Source: Streptomyces sp. NRRL WC-3618 (GTDB lineage: Bacteria; Actinomycetota; Actinomycetes; Streptomycetales; Streptomycetaceae). From it: a stretch of DNA of 51,502 bases. Within the stretch, counting starts at the first letter, position 1. Every line of letters begins with the position of its first letter. A program made the position numbers and the translations under genes. Below, piece after piece: positions 15,956 to 24,128 of this stretch. Where the stretch lies: positions 1-51,502 of the forward strand of contig NZ_LGDW01000472.1 in the NCBI RefSeq assembly GCF_001280005.1, in the 5' to 3' direction. The notes under the pieces were generated by a model that did not search any database, had not been told where the DNA came from, and saw nothing but the letters and a program-made list of their open reading frames with translations.

Positions 15956-17236
15956 TCAGCGCGCTCCTCGTACCGGCCGGACGGCCAGGGCGCCGAGCAC
16001 CGCGAAGCCCGCGGCGGCCAGGAACAGGGCGGTGTAGTTCTGCCCTGCCCCGATGGCCAGGAAGACCGGCGCGATCGCCGGGGCGACGGACTGCGGAAGC
16101 GCGTTGGCGATGTTGAACACGCCCAGGTCCCTGGCCACGTTGGTCTTGTCCGGCAGGACGTCGAGCACGAGCGCGAGGTCGACCGACATGTGGACGCCGA
16201 TACCGAGACCCACGACGGCCACCCCGGCCAGCAGCAGGGTCATGCTGTGCGCGACGGCGACGGTGGGCAGACCGATCGCGGCGATGACACCCGCGAGCCC
16301 GACGAAGAGCTTGCGCCGGCCGAGCTTGTCCGACAGCCAACCGCCACCACCGGAACCGGCCAGAATGCCGACGACCATCACCGACAGGACGACCCCGACC
16401 TGACCACCGACGTTGTCCGGCGTGTAGCCGAACCGGTCGATCAGCAGGAACGCCTGGTACGTCATGAGGGTCGCCCAGCCGAGTACGAGGAGGAAGCGGC
16501 TCAGCCAGGCCCAGGCGTAGCTCGGCTGCGCGACCGGGTTGACCCAGAAACTGGCGAGGAACTCCTTGACCCCGTACGGCGTGGACGGCTTCTCGGTGCG
16601 CACTCTGTCCCGCAGCACCACCAGCAGCGGCACGACGGCCAGCAGGCCGAACAGGGCCGGTACGCCGAACATCAGCGGCATGTTCCCGGCGACGAGGTCC
16701 ACCACGTAGGCGGCGACACCGAGCGCCAGGAACTGACAGAGTCCGAGCAGGCCGGAGAACTTGCCGCGCTGGTCCTCGGGCACCTGGTCCGGGACCACTG
16801 CCACGATGCCGGCCAGCGCGGTGTTGTAGGACAGCTGGACCAGCGAGCACCCCACGATGAGTATGCCCATGTTGGGCGCGTAGACGATGACCGCGGTGCC
16901 CAGGGTGCCGCCCACCATGCCGCCGAGGATGAACGGCCGGCGCATGCCGAAGCGCGACATGCACCGGTCCGACAGCCTCCCGGCCCACGGGTTGCCGATG
17001 AGGGCGAACAACGCGCCCACACCACTGACGACACCGATCACCGAGGTGGCGTCGTCGGGGTACAGACGCAACACCTTGAGCTGCAGGGTCACCACGGCCG
17101 GTGCGAGGACCGCCAGCCAGATACCGAAGTAGGCGAGTGCGTAGAGCGAGACGAATCCGGCGCCGACGCGAGCGGTGACGGCCGGGGTGGCCGTACCGGC
17201 GGAGGCGGGAGGAGCGGCGGTGGTGCTTTCGGACAT
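15956..17236 (-). CDS. MFS transporter, likely glycoside importer
   Basis: This 426-aa protein has about 12 hydrophobic segments and the MFS inter-helix motif GRLSDRCMSRFGMRRP between helices 2 and 3, repeated as GWLSDKLGRRK in the second half. It resembles actinobacterial sugar or glycoside transporters that accompany GH3 genes. ATG 17236 follows GGGAGA; the longer frame to 17299 runs into the promoter. The gene is 170 bp upstream of the intracellular beta-glucosidase on the same strand and divergent from a TetR gene. It probably brings in the glucoside that the GH3 enzyme cleaves. Confidence 0.82.
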   Translation of the reverse strand: MSESTTAAPPASAGTATPAVTARVGAGFVSLYALAYFGIWLAVLAPAVVTLQLKVLRLYPDDATSVIGVVSGVGALFALIGNPWAGRLSDRCMSRFGMRRPFILGGMVGGTLGTAVIVYAPNMGILIVGCSLVQLSYNTALAGIVAVVPDQVPEDQRGKFSGLLGLCQFLALGVAAYVVDLVAGNMPLMFGVPALFGLLAVVPLLVVLRDRVRTEKPSTPYGVKEFLASFWVNPVAQPSYAWAWLSRFLLVLGWATLMTYQAFLLIDRFGYTPDNVGGQVGVVLSVMVVGILAGSGGGGWLSDKLGRRKLFVGLAGVIAAIGLPTVAVAHSMTLLLAGVAVVGLGIGVHMSVDLALVLDVLPDKTNVARDLGVFNIANALPQSVAPAIAPVFLAIGAGQNYTALFLAAAGFAVLGALAVRPVRGAR

Positions 17237-17387
17237 GGGGATCTCCCAGAGCGCGGAAGAGAGCGGAAGAAAGCGGAAGAAAGCGAGCGAGAGGGTCACA
17301 AGAGAGCGGAAGGGAGCTGGGACTCGTTCCCCCGGGGCCCGGGCGGACGGCTTCGCCGCGCCGGTGGGACCGCACTCTACAATTGCT

Positions 17388-17405
17388 ACCTATCGGTCGG
17401 TAGGT
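17388..17405. promoter_or_regulatory. Candidate TetR operator and divergent promoter
   Basis: The 18-base stretch from ACCTA to TAGGT is an imperfect palindrome centred on CGGTCG. It lies between the divergent MFS and TetR genes, just upstream of a TATGAT -10 box at 17411-17416 for the TetR gene. A regulator bound here would block its own promoter and could control the MFS-GH3 side. Confidence 0.6.
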
Positions 17406-17434
17406 TTTCGTATGATTTTTTCCGCCGCACTAGA

Positions 17435-18100
17435 GTGAGCCGGGTGGCGGACGAAAACAGCGCGAGGACCGGCGGCAGGGCGAGGACCGGCGGCAGGGCG
17501 AGTACGTACGCACGGGGCGACGCGGCCAAGCGGCGGATCCTCGACATCGCGACGGAGGAGTTCGCCGCCCGAGGCTACTGGGGCGCGTCCCTCCAGGACA
17601 TCGCCGGCCGGACGGGCATGTCCAAGCCCGGCCTGCTCCACCACTTCCCCAGCAAGCAGGCACTGCTCGCGGCCGTACTGGCCGAGCGGGACCTGCGCGA
17701 CCGGTACGGCATGGGGGTGGACGACATCTTCACCCTGCGCGGCCTGCAGGTGCTCGACATGCTGGACCGGCTCGTGGTACGCAACGCCGAGCGTTCCGGG
17801 CTCGTACAGCTCTCCCATGTCCTGGCCGCCGAATCGGCGGGCGGCGACCACCCCGCGGCCGAGCACGGCAGACGGCACTTCACGGAGGCGCGGACGCTGG
17901 TGCGTACGGCCCTGGAGGCGGGTATCACCGATGGTGAGCTGCGCGGGGACCTCGACTGCGGCCTGCTGGCCACGCAGATCGTCGCTGTCATGGAGGGCAT
18001 GGAGAACCAGTGGCTGGCCGATCCCGGCCAGGTCGACCTGGTGGGCGTGTTCCACGCGTACACCAGGGACCTGCGCGAACGGATCCGCGCGACGCCCTGA
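17435..18100 (+). CDS. TetR-family transcriptional regulator
   Basis: This is 221 aa from GTG 17435 (GTG 17444 is also possible). The helix-turn-helix is clear: RILDIATEEFAARGYWGASL, then DIAGRTGMSKPGLLHHFPSK. The C-terminal ligand domain is generic. The first about 25 residues are a low-complexity Gly/Arg stretch with a repeated RTGGRA. It is divergent from the MFS and GH3 genes across a palindromic site, so it most likely represses them until a glycoside or aglycone appears. The ABC importer genes follow in the same direction after about 230 bp. The very long open frame running upstream of this gene is not real. Confidence 0.88.
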   Translation: MSRVADENSARTGGRARTGGRASTYARGDAAKRRILDIATEEFAARGYWGASLQDIAGRTGMSKPGLLHHFPSKQALLAAVLAERDLRDRYGMGVDDIFTLRGLQVLDMLDRLVVRNAERSGLVQLSHVLAAESAGGDHPAAEHGRRHFTEARTLVRTALEAGITDGELRGDLDCGLLATQIVAVMEGMENQWLADPGQVDLVGVFHAYTRDLRERIRATP

Positions 18101-18332
18101 CCAGCGCGGGCACCGACCCCAGGCGTCCCGCCCGTCCGGTTATGGACGTGCAGGAAATCCTCTACGTCCCCCTGCGTACAGCCGATGTTTCATTAGGGTC
18201 ACCGACGGCCCACCCGTCTCGCATATCGAATCCGTGCCCTGTCCAGGCACGGACGGCGGGCCTACGTTCGCGGCCACTTCCTCCACTCGCCGCAGCCCGC
18301 GACCTGCGGCTCAAGGCCCTCCGGAGCCCGCC

Positions 18333-19655
18333 ATGGAACACCCCCCGATCAAGCCCTCCCGCCGCACCGTCCTCAGAGGCCTCGGAGTCTCCGCTGTGGC
18401 GGCCTCCCCGATCCTTTCCGCCTGTTCCTCCGGCCTCAAGGGCTCGGGCAGTCCGACCGGCGACACCATCAAGATCGGTTACGTCAGCCCGCGCACCGGC
18501 GCCTACGCGGCCTTCGCCGAGTCCGACGCCTACATTCTCGAGCAGGTGCGTGCCTTCTTCGCCAAGGGGATCACGCACGACGGCAAGAAGTACGACGTCA
18601 AGATCCTGGACCGCGACACGGGCTCGGACCCGCAGCAGGCGGCCACCATCGCGGACGAGCTGATCTCCCAGCAGCAGGTCGACCTCGTCCTCGTCACCGC
18701 GACGCCGGACACGATCCACCCGGTGGCGGCCAAGTGCGAGAGCGAGGGCGTGCCCTGCGTCTCGACCATCGAGCCCTGGCAGGCCTGGTTCTTCGGGCGC
18801 GGCGGCACGCCGAAGAAGACCTTCAAGTACACGTTCCACTTCTTCGACGGCATCGAGCACCTGGCCAGGGTCGAGAGCGACATGTGGCGGCAGCACGACA
18901 CCAACAAGAAGGTCGGTGTGCTGTGGCCGAACGACTCCGACGGCAACGCCTTCCGGGACAAGACCGCCGGTTACCGCTCGCAGCCCTCGACCAAGGGCTT
19001 CACGTTCGTCGACCCGGGTTCCTACGAGCCCGGCACCAAGGACTTCTCGTCGATCATCGCGAACTTCAAGAAGGAGGGCGTCGAGATCCTCGCCGGCGTG
19101 CCCTCGCCGCCCGACTTCTCGACGTTCTGGACGCAGGCCGCACAGCAGAACTTCAAGCCCAAGGTCGCCACCATCTCCAAGGCCATCCTCTTCGAGTCGA
19201 CGGTGGCCTCCCTGCCGAACAACCTCGGCAACGGGCTGTGCACGGCGAGCTGGTGGGTGCCGCAGTTCCCGTTCACCTCCACGATCACCGGTCAGACCGC
19301 CACCGCACTCGCCGACGGCTACGAGAAGTCCCCGCTGGCGAAGGGCCGGACGTGGAACCAGGGCCTCGGCCCCAACCACGCGCTGTTCGAGGTGGCCAAC
19401 CACGTCCTGCGCAACACGAACCCCAAGGACCGCGAGGCCGTCGCCGCCCAGATCGCGAAGACCAGCCTCGACACCGTCCTCGGCCACCTCTCCTGGACCG
19501 GCGGCGGTCCGGCCAACCCGGTCAAGAACGTCGCCACCATCCCCATGGTCGGCACCCAGTGGATCAAGGGGAGCGGTGACGCGTTCGAACTGAAGGTCGT
19601 CAGCAACAGCTTGATGCCGATGGTCAAGCCCGACGCGAAGGCGGCGGAACTGTGA
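18333..19655 (+). CDS. Liv-type ABC transporter substrate-binding lipoprotein (Tat signal)
   Basis: This 440-aa protein starts at ATG 18333. The N-terminus has a twin-arginine motif (SRRTVLRGLG) and a lipobox (ILSAC), so it should be exported folded and anchored as a lipoprotein. The rest is a periplasmic-binding type I fold of the leucine/amide/aromatic family (IKIGYVSPRTGAYAAFAESD near the start). Its stop overlaps the GTG of the downstream ATPase gene (GTGA). Members of this family bind branched-chain amino acids, amides, urea or aromatic acids. In this island an aromatic acid, amide or nitrile-derived compound is the natural guess. Confidence 0.85.
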   Translation: MEHPPIKPSRRTVLRGLGVSAVAASPILSACSSGLKGSGSPTGDTIKIGYVSPRTGAYAAFAESDAYILEQVRAFFAKGITHDGKKYDVKILDRDTGSDPQQAATIADELISQQQVDLVLVTATPDTIHPVAAKCESEGVPCVSTIEPWQAWFFGRGGTPKKTFKYTFHFFDGIEHLARVESDMWRQHDTNKKVGVLWPNDSDGNAFRDKTAGYRSQPSTKGFTFVDPGSYEPGTKDFSSIIANFKKEGVEILAGVPSPPDFSTFWTQAAQQNFKPKVATISKAILFESTVASLPNNLGNGLCTASWWVPQFPFTSTITGQTATALADGYEKSPLAKGRTWNQGLGPNHALFEVANHVLRNTNPKDREAVAAQIAKTSLDTVLGHLSWTGGGPANPVKNVATIPMVGTQWIKGSGDAFELKVVSNSLMPMVKPDAKAAEL

Positions 19656-20380
19656 CCGCTCCACTCCTCGAAGTGGACCATCTCGCCGTGCACTTCGGCG
19701 AGTTGCGGGTCCTGGAGGACGTCGAGCTGACCGTCCCCCGCGGGCAGGCGGTCGGCATCGTCGGCCCGAACGGCGCGGGCAAGTCCACCCTGCTCAGCGC
19801 GATCTCGGGCGTCGAGCGCGCGACCGCCGGCTGCGTGCGGCTAGCGGGCCGCGATGTCACCCGCACCTCCGCGGCGCAGCGATGCCGGCTCGGCGTCGGC
19901 CGCTCCTTCCAGATACCGCGCCCCTTCGGCGACCTGACCGTGTTCGAGAACGCACTGGTCGGCGCCGAGCGGGGGGCCCGGCTGCGGGGCGGCCCCGCCC
20001 GCGAGCAGGCCCTGCGCGCGCTGGAGACCGCCGGCCTGCTCCACCTCGCCAACAAGCCCGCCGGCTCCCTGCCCCTGCTCGGCCGCAAACGGCTGGAGCT
20101 GGCACGGGCGCTGGCCACCGGTCCCGACCTGCTGCTCCTCGACGAGATCGCGGGCGGCCTCACCGAGGCCGAGGCGGAGGAACTCGTCGCCACCGTGCTG
20201 TCCCTGAAGGAGTCCGGCGTGACGATCCTGTGGATCGAGCATGTCGTCAAGGCCCTGGTCCAGGTCGTCGACCGGCTGGTCTGCCTCGCCTACGGGCAGA
20301 TCCGCGTCGACGGCGACCCGCACGAGGTACTGGCCAGCGACGAGGTCGCGAAGGTCTACCTGGGAGGTACGGCGGCATGA
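19652..20380 (+). CDS. livG: Liv-type ABC transporter ATP-binding protein (LivG-like)
   Basis: This 242-aa ATPase has Walker A GPNGAGKST, a LivG-like Q-loop segment (RSFQIPRPFGDLTVFEN) and Walker B LLLLDEIAGGL. The signature segment is unusual: LPLLGRKRLELARALA, lacking the usual LSGGQ. It ends in the short LivG tail. It is coupled by 4-bp overlaps to the binding-protein gene before it and the second ATPase gene after it. It pairs with the LivF-like protein to drive import. The atypical signature makes ATP hydrolysis at one of the two composite sites uncertain. Confidence 0.88.
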   Translation: MTAPLLEVDHLAVHFGELRVLEDVELTVPRGQAVGIVGPNGAGKSTLLSAISGVERATAGCVRLAGRDVTRTSAAQRCRLGVGRSFQIPRPFGDLTVFENALVGAERGARLRGGPAREQALRALETAGLLHLANKPAGSLPLLGRKRLELARALATGPDLLLLDEIAGGLTEAEAEELVATVLSLKESGVTILWIEHVVKALVQVVDRLVCLAYGQIRVDGDPHEVLASDEVAKVYLGGTAA

Positions 20381-21105
20381 GCACGCTTCTGCGAGTCGAC
20401 TCCGTCGACGCCGGATACGGCGACTTCCAGGCCTTGTTCGGCATCGACCTCGACGTGGCCGAGGGTGAACTGCTCGCCCTCGTCGGCGCCAACGGAGCGG
20501 GAAAATCCACCCTGTTGAAAACCATCGCGGGAGCCCTGAAGCCCTTCCGCGGCACGATCAGCCTGGCCGGTGAGGACGTCACCGCCGAGCCGGACATCCG
20601 CCGGGCCCGCAAGGGCGTCTGCCTGGTCCCTGAGGGCCGTCGGCTCTTCCCGTCGCTCACTGTCGAGGAGAACCTCCAGGTGGGCGCCGCCACCGGGCGC
20701 AAGGGCCCCTGGAATTTGGCCAAGGTGTACGAGGCGATACCGCTCGTCGCGGACCGCCGTACCCGCAAGGCGGCCCGGCTCTCCGGCGGTGAGCAGCAGG
20801 CCGTCGCCATCGGCCGCGCGCTGATGGGCAATCCGCGGCTGCTGCTCCTCGACGAGGTCTCCCTGGGCCTCGCCCCGCTCGTCGTGGACCAGCTCTACAC
20901 GGCGCTGCCCGGTATCCGTGCCGAGGGCGCGACCGTGATCCTGGTCGAACAGGACCTGAACCGCACGTTCGCCGTGGCGGACCGCATCGCGTGTGTCCTG
21001 GAGGGCCGGATCGTGCTGACCGGCACGGCGGCCGGGCTCACCCGCGACCAGGTGACCGCCGCGTACTTCGGCACTGGTGCCTTCCCGGAGGTGAAGACCC
21101 CATGA
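20377..21105 (+). CDS. livF: Liv-type ABC transporter ATP-binding protein (LivF-like)
   Basis: This 242-aa ATPase has Walker A GANGAGKST, the LivF-type Q-loop segment (VPEGRRLFPSLTVEENL), the signature LSGGEQQ and Walker B LLLLDEVSLGL, then the H-loop region (ILVEQD) typical of LivF. Its ATG overlaps the LivG stop (ATGA) and its stop overlaps the start of the permease gene (ATGA). With an intact signature it supplies the conventional half of the ATPase heterodimer. Confidence 0.92.
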   Translation: MSTLLRVDSVDAGYGDFQALFGIDLDVAEGELLALVGANGAGKSTLLKTIAGALKPFRGTISLAGEDVTAEPDIRRARKGVCLVPEGRRLFPSLTVEENLQVGAATGRKGPWNLAKVYEAIPLVADRRTRKAARLSGGEQQAVAIGRALMGNPRLLLLDEVSLGLAPLVVDQLYTALPGIRAEGATVILVEQDLNRTFAVADRIACVLEGRIVLTGTAAGLTRDQVTAAYFGTGAFPEVKTP

Positions 21106-21974
21106 CCTGGCTCAACGTAATCCTGCAGGGTGTCCTGCTCGGCGGCATCTTCGCCATGGCCGCCGCGGGCCTGTCCCTCGTCTTCGGCGTGATGAGGATT
21201 GCCAACCTCGCCCACGGGGACCTGATGATCCTCGGCGGTTACGTGGCCTCGGTGACCGCGGCGCACTACGGCGTCCCCGTCCCCGTCACCATCGTCGTGT
21301 CGATGGTCGCGGTGGGCGGGCTCGGCTACCTGGTCCAACGCTCCATGCTGGACCGGGCGATGGGCATCAGCGAACTCGCCCCGATGCTGGTCACGTTCGG
21401 CATCTCGGTCATCATCCCGAACGTACTGGTCCAGTTGTTCAGCAGCGACGCACAGCCCCTGCCCATCGGTTCGCTCGGCACCGCGAGCATGGACCTGGGC
21501 GGCGGCCTGGCCGTCGGCTGGTTCCCCCTGATCACGGTAGCGGCGGCGGTGGCGGTCCTCGTCTCCCTCCACCTCTTCCTCTTCCGCACGCAGCCCGGCC
21601 GTATCGTCCGGGCCACGTCCGACGACCGCGCGGTGGTCCGCCTGATGGGCGTCGACAACCGCCGCGTGTACGCCCTGACCTCGGTCATCGCGTTCGCCAC
21701 GGTGGCCCTGGCCGGTGTCCTCTACACGATGCGGCAGGGCGGAGTCACCCCCTTCGAGGGTCAGCTCACCGTCCTGTTCGCCTTCGAGACGGTCATCATC
21801 GGCGGTCTCGGCTCACTGTGGGGCACGCTCGCGGGTGGCGTGGTGCTCGGTGTGGCCCAGTCCGTCGGCGCCCAGATCTCCCCGGACCTTCCCCTGCTCG
21901 CGGGGCACGTGGTCTTCCTCCTGGTCCTGGTGTTCCGCCCGCAGGGCCTGTTCGGCAGGAGTGTCCTCGCATGA
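21102..21974 (+). CDS. livH: Liv-type ABC transporter permease (LivH-like)
   Basis: This is a 290-aa inner-membrane permease with about eight hydrophobic segments and the LivH landmarks SLVFGVMRIANLAHGDL near the N-terminus and ETVIIGGLGSLWGTLAGG near the C-terminus. It overlaps the genes on both sides by 4 bp, so the whole transporter is translated as a coupled unit. It forms the translocation channel with the LivM-like subunit. Confidence 0.92.
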   Translation: MTWLNVILQGVLLGGIFAMAAAGLSLVFGVMRIANLAHGDLMILGGYVASVTAAHYGVPVPVTIVVSMVAVGGLGYLVQRSMLDRAMGISELAPMLVTFGISVIIPNVLVQLFSSDAQPLPIGSLGTASMDLGGGLAVGWFPLITVAAAVAVLVSLHLFLFRTQPGRIVRATSDDRAVVRLMGVDNRRVYALTSVIAFATVALAGVLYTMRQGGVTPFEGQLTVLFAFETVIIGGLGSLWGTLAGGVVLGVAQSVGAQISPDLPLLAGHVVFLLVLVFRPQGLFGRSVLA

Positions 21975-22987
21975 CCGTCCAGACAGCCCCCGCCCCCGAG
22001 GCGACCGCACTGCCGGCCGTACACCGGGGTGGCCGAGCGACCGCCCTGGGCCTGGCAGGAACAGCCGTCGTCCTCCTGACGATGGCGGCCCTCCCCTACG
22101 TCGTCGAATCGGGCGTCACGGCCCAACTGGTCAAGCTCTGCTACCTGGTGGCCCTGGCCTCGATGTGGAACCTGCTCGCGGGGTACGCGGGCATGATGTC
22201 CATGGGCCAGCAGGCGTTCATCGGCCTGGGCGCCTACCTCCTGTTCATCGTCAACGACCACGGCGTGAACGTCTACGCGGGCACGCTCGTCGTCTCCGCC
22301 GTGGTGGCGCTGCTCGCCTGGCCGGTGTCGTACCTCGCCTTCCGGCTGCGCGGCGGCTACTTCGCCGTCGGCACCTGGGTGATCGCCGAGGTCGTCCGCC
22401 TGATCGTGGTCCGCTTCCACTCCCTGGGCGCGGCGAGCGGACGCACCCTCTCGGACGTCACCGCCGATCCGGTGCTGCGACGCGCCTTCACCTACTGGCT
22501 GGCGCTCGCCGTCATGGCAGCGACCGTGCTCGGCACCTACGCCGTCCTGCGCAGCCGCCTCGGCCTGAGTCTCCAGGCCATCCGCGACGACGACACCGCC
22601 GCCGGTTCCCTCGGCGTGAACGTCACGCGAGGCAAGCGGATCATCTACATCACGGCGGCTGCCGGATGCGCCGCCGCCGGTGCGGTGATCTGCGTCAACA
22701 GCCTGGGGGTGGCGTCGCCGACGCAGATCTTCGGGGTGCAGTACTCGGCCCTGATGGTCTTCATGGTGATCATCGGCGGCATCGGCACGATCGAGGGCCC
22801 CGTCGTCGGCGCGATCGCATACTTCCTCCTCGACAAGTACTTCGCGCAGAGCGGTGTCTGGTACCTGATCGTGGTGGGCGCGGCGGCCATCGTGGTCTCG
22901 CTGTACCTGCCGCGGGGGCTGTGGGGGACGCTGGCGCACCGCACGGGATTCGCCGTTTTCCCGGTGCGCCATACGGTCCGGTTGTAG
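21971..22987 (+). CDS. livM: Liv-type ABC transporter permease (LivM-like)
   Basis: This 338-aa permease has a soluble N-terminus of about 30 residues, then about eight to ten membrane segments. The LivM hallmark LAGYAGMMSMGQQAFIGLGA is near residue 65, and the second conserved loop (IIGGIGTIEGPVVGA) is near residue 260. It is the last gene of the five-gene importer and is followed within 6 bp by a strong hairpin. Start ATG 21971 overlaps the LivH stop. Confidence 0.92.
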   Translation: MTVQTAPAPEATALPAVHRGGRATALGLAGTAVVLLTMAALPYVVESGVTAQLVKLCYLVALASMWNLLAGYAGMMSMGQQAFIGLGAYLLFIVNDHGVNVYAGTLVVSAVVALLAWPVSYLAFRLRGGYFAVGTWVIAEVVRLIVVRFHSLGAASGRTLSDVTADPVLRRAFTYWLALAVMAATVLGTYAVLRSRLGLSLQAIRDDDTAAGSLGVNVTRGKRIIYITAAAGCAAAGAVICVNSLGVASPTQIFGVQYSALMVFMVIIGGIGTIEGPVVGAIAYFLLDKYFAQSGVWYLIVVGAAAIVVSLYLPRGLWGTLAHRTGFAVFPVRHTVRL

Positions 22988-22992
22988 ACCCG

Positions 22993-23037
22993 GCATCAGG
23001 AAGAGGCGGCCCGGCCGGGCTCCTCTCCCTGATGTGC
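22993..23037 (+). terminator. Terminator of the ABC-importer operon
   Basis: A long hairpin (GCATCAGG paired with CCTGATGT, continuing through AGAGG/CTCT and GCCC/GGGC around a central GGCC) follows the LivM stop codon directly. It is the expected intrinsic terminator. Confidence 0.8.
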
Positions 23038-23048
23038 GCGCCATCACC

Positions 23049-23096
23049 TCAAGCGATCCAGTAACCGATCACGATGTGGTTGTCCCACACCGTCAT
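23049..23096 (-). CDS. Possible 15-residue peptide with strong ribosome binding site
   Basis: On the minus strand GGAGGGAG stands seven bases before an ATG that opens a 15-codon frame rich in aromatic residues (two Trp, one Tyr), ending GYWIA then TGA. The frame also stays open upstream. It could be a short peptide gene, a leader, or the C-terminus of a lost gene. No modifying enzyme is nearby. I cannot assign a function. Confidence 0.25.
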   Translation of the reverse strand: MTVWDNHIVIGYWIA

Positions 23097-23165
23097 GCCA
23101 TCTCCCTCCGTAACAGGATTATGGATCTTGGCTCCGGAGGAAGGAGAGGTCCTGCGTGGAGGGCG

Positions 23166-23249
23166 GGGAGCAAACGCCACAACGCAGCCCTCCTCTGCCT
23201 TACCTGCCGCCGCGTCGACGTCCTGCACGCCATGCTCAGACACTGGGCA
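23166..23249 (+). pseudogene. IS110-family transposase remnant
   Basis: About 25 codons (SKRHNAALLCLTCRR, then VDVLHAMLRH) match the conserved C-terminal segment of IS110/IS116-type transposases, in which RHNQAL, LARRR and DVLFAMLRD recur. Nothing else of the element is visible. It marks an old insertion beside attachment-site copy B. Confidence 0.6.
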
Positions 23250-23757
23250 ATCACCCCCCAAGGTCCTCACCTCCGAGGCCGATCAGGCGTCGGACTACCT
23301 CAGCACCATGGGAGGCGGCGACGCCCGCGTGACCCGCATGACCGGGCACCCGCCAGGGCGACGGCAAAGCGGCCGCTCCTGCCACGCCTGTCGGTCCTCT
23401 CTGGGCCGTTTCCGGTACGGGCCGCTTTCGCGTCCCAACTCGGACCGCACCCCCATTCGGGCAGCCCCCGTACCCACCCGCCGACCTGGCAGAGCCGCCG
23501 ACCCGAAGGTTCCCGGGCAGAACCTCCGGATACTCGTGTCCAGCCAGCGTCCAGAAACCGGCGCCCAGGCCTCGTACACGCCACCCAGGGAAACCTGCCC
23601 CATCGCCGAGCCACGACATCTGTGCAGGTCAGAGCAATGTGAACCAACACCGACCGCAACGGGGCCGAACTCACGCGCAGCGGATTCGGTCCGTTCAGGC
23701 GAAGTTGACGATCCGACAGGACAAAATGAACGTTTCCGCAGGCCAGAGACCCGCGCA
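23250..23757. other. Non-coding stretch left of copy B
   Basis: I see no gene. Near 23537-23560 a GTCCAGCC-AGCGTCCAGAA segment resembles the arm region of copies A and D. The last about 90 bases (CCGTTCAGGC-AAGTTGACG, then AAATGAACGTTTCCGCAGG) are repeated left of copy C. Confidence 0.45.
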
Positions 23758-23820
23758 GGTGGGGCGGGTGGGACTCGAACCCACGGCCGACGGATTATGA
23801 GTCCTTTGAGGATCTTGGCG
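23758..23820 (-). repeat. Attachment-site copy B: tRNA 3' half
   Basis: It has the same tRNA 3' half (anticodon CAU to acceptor strand) as copy A, but it ends ACC followed by TG, so the terminal CCA is not encoded. The 5' half is absent. The flanks on both sides match those of copy C rather than A or D. Confidence 0.8.
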
Positions 23821-24081
23821 GTCCTTGCCGATCCATGCCGATTCACGCCGTTCTTGCAGGTCAGACGTGTTCACCTGTGTCGACCTTGCACGGTCCTTGT
23901 CGGTTGGTTCCTGTCCTTGCGGTCCCTCCGTGGTCCCTGCCACTCTCTCAGCGAGCTATCCCGACGCAATGCGCAGTGGACCGACCATCGCCAGGCCTCG
24001 GCAAGCACGGTGCCGAGACGCGTGGTGGTCACCGCAGCGCGGGAACGTGGCCGCCCGCCCTGGTCGGCCCCGGAAACGACA
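23821..24081. other. Arm-like region of copy B
   Basis: Within 110 bases after the core, TCCTTG or close variants occur about five times (GGTCCTTGCC, GTTCTTGCAG, ACCTTGCAC, GGTCCTTGTC, TGTCCTTGCG). This regular array fits integrase arm sites. There is no gene in this stretch. Confidence 0.5.
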
Positions 24082-24113
24082 GAGTCGCGCAGGCCGGCCG
24101 ACCTGCGCGACTC
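24082..24113 (-). terminator. Terminator of the APC permease gene
   Basis: A perfect 12-bp stem (GAGTCGCGCAGG with CCTGCGCGACTC) and an 8-base loop lie 15 bases past the permease stop codon. Confidence 0.85.
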
Positions 24114-24128
24114 CGGGCCCGTCGCTCG

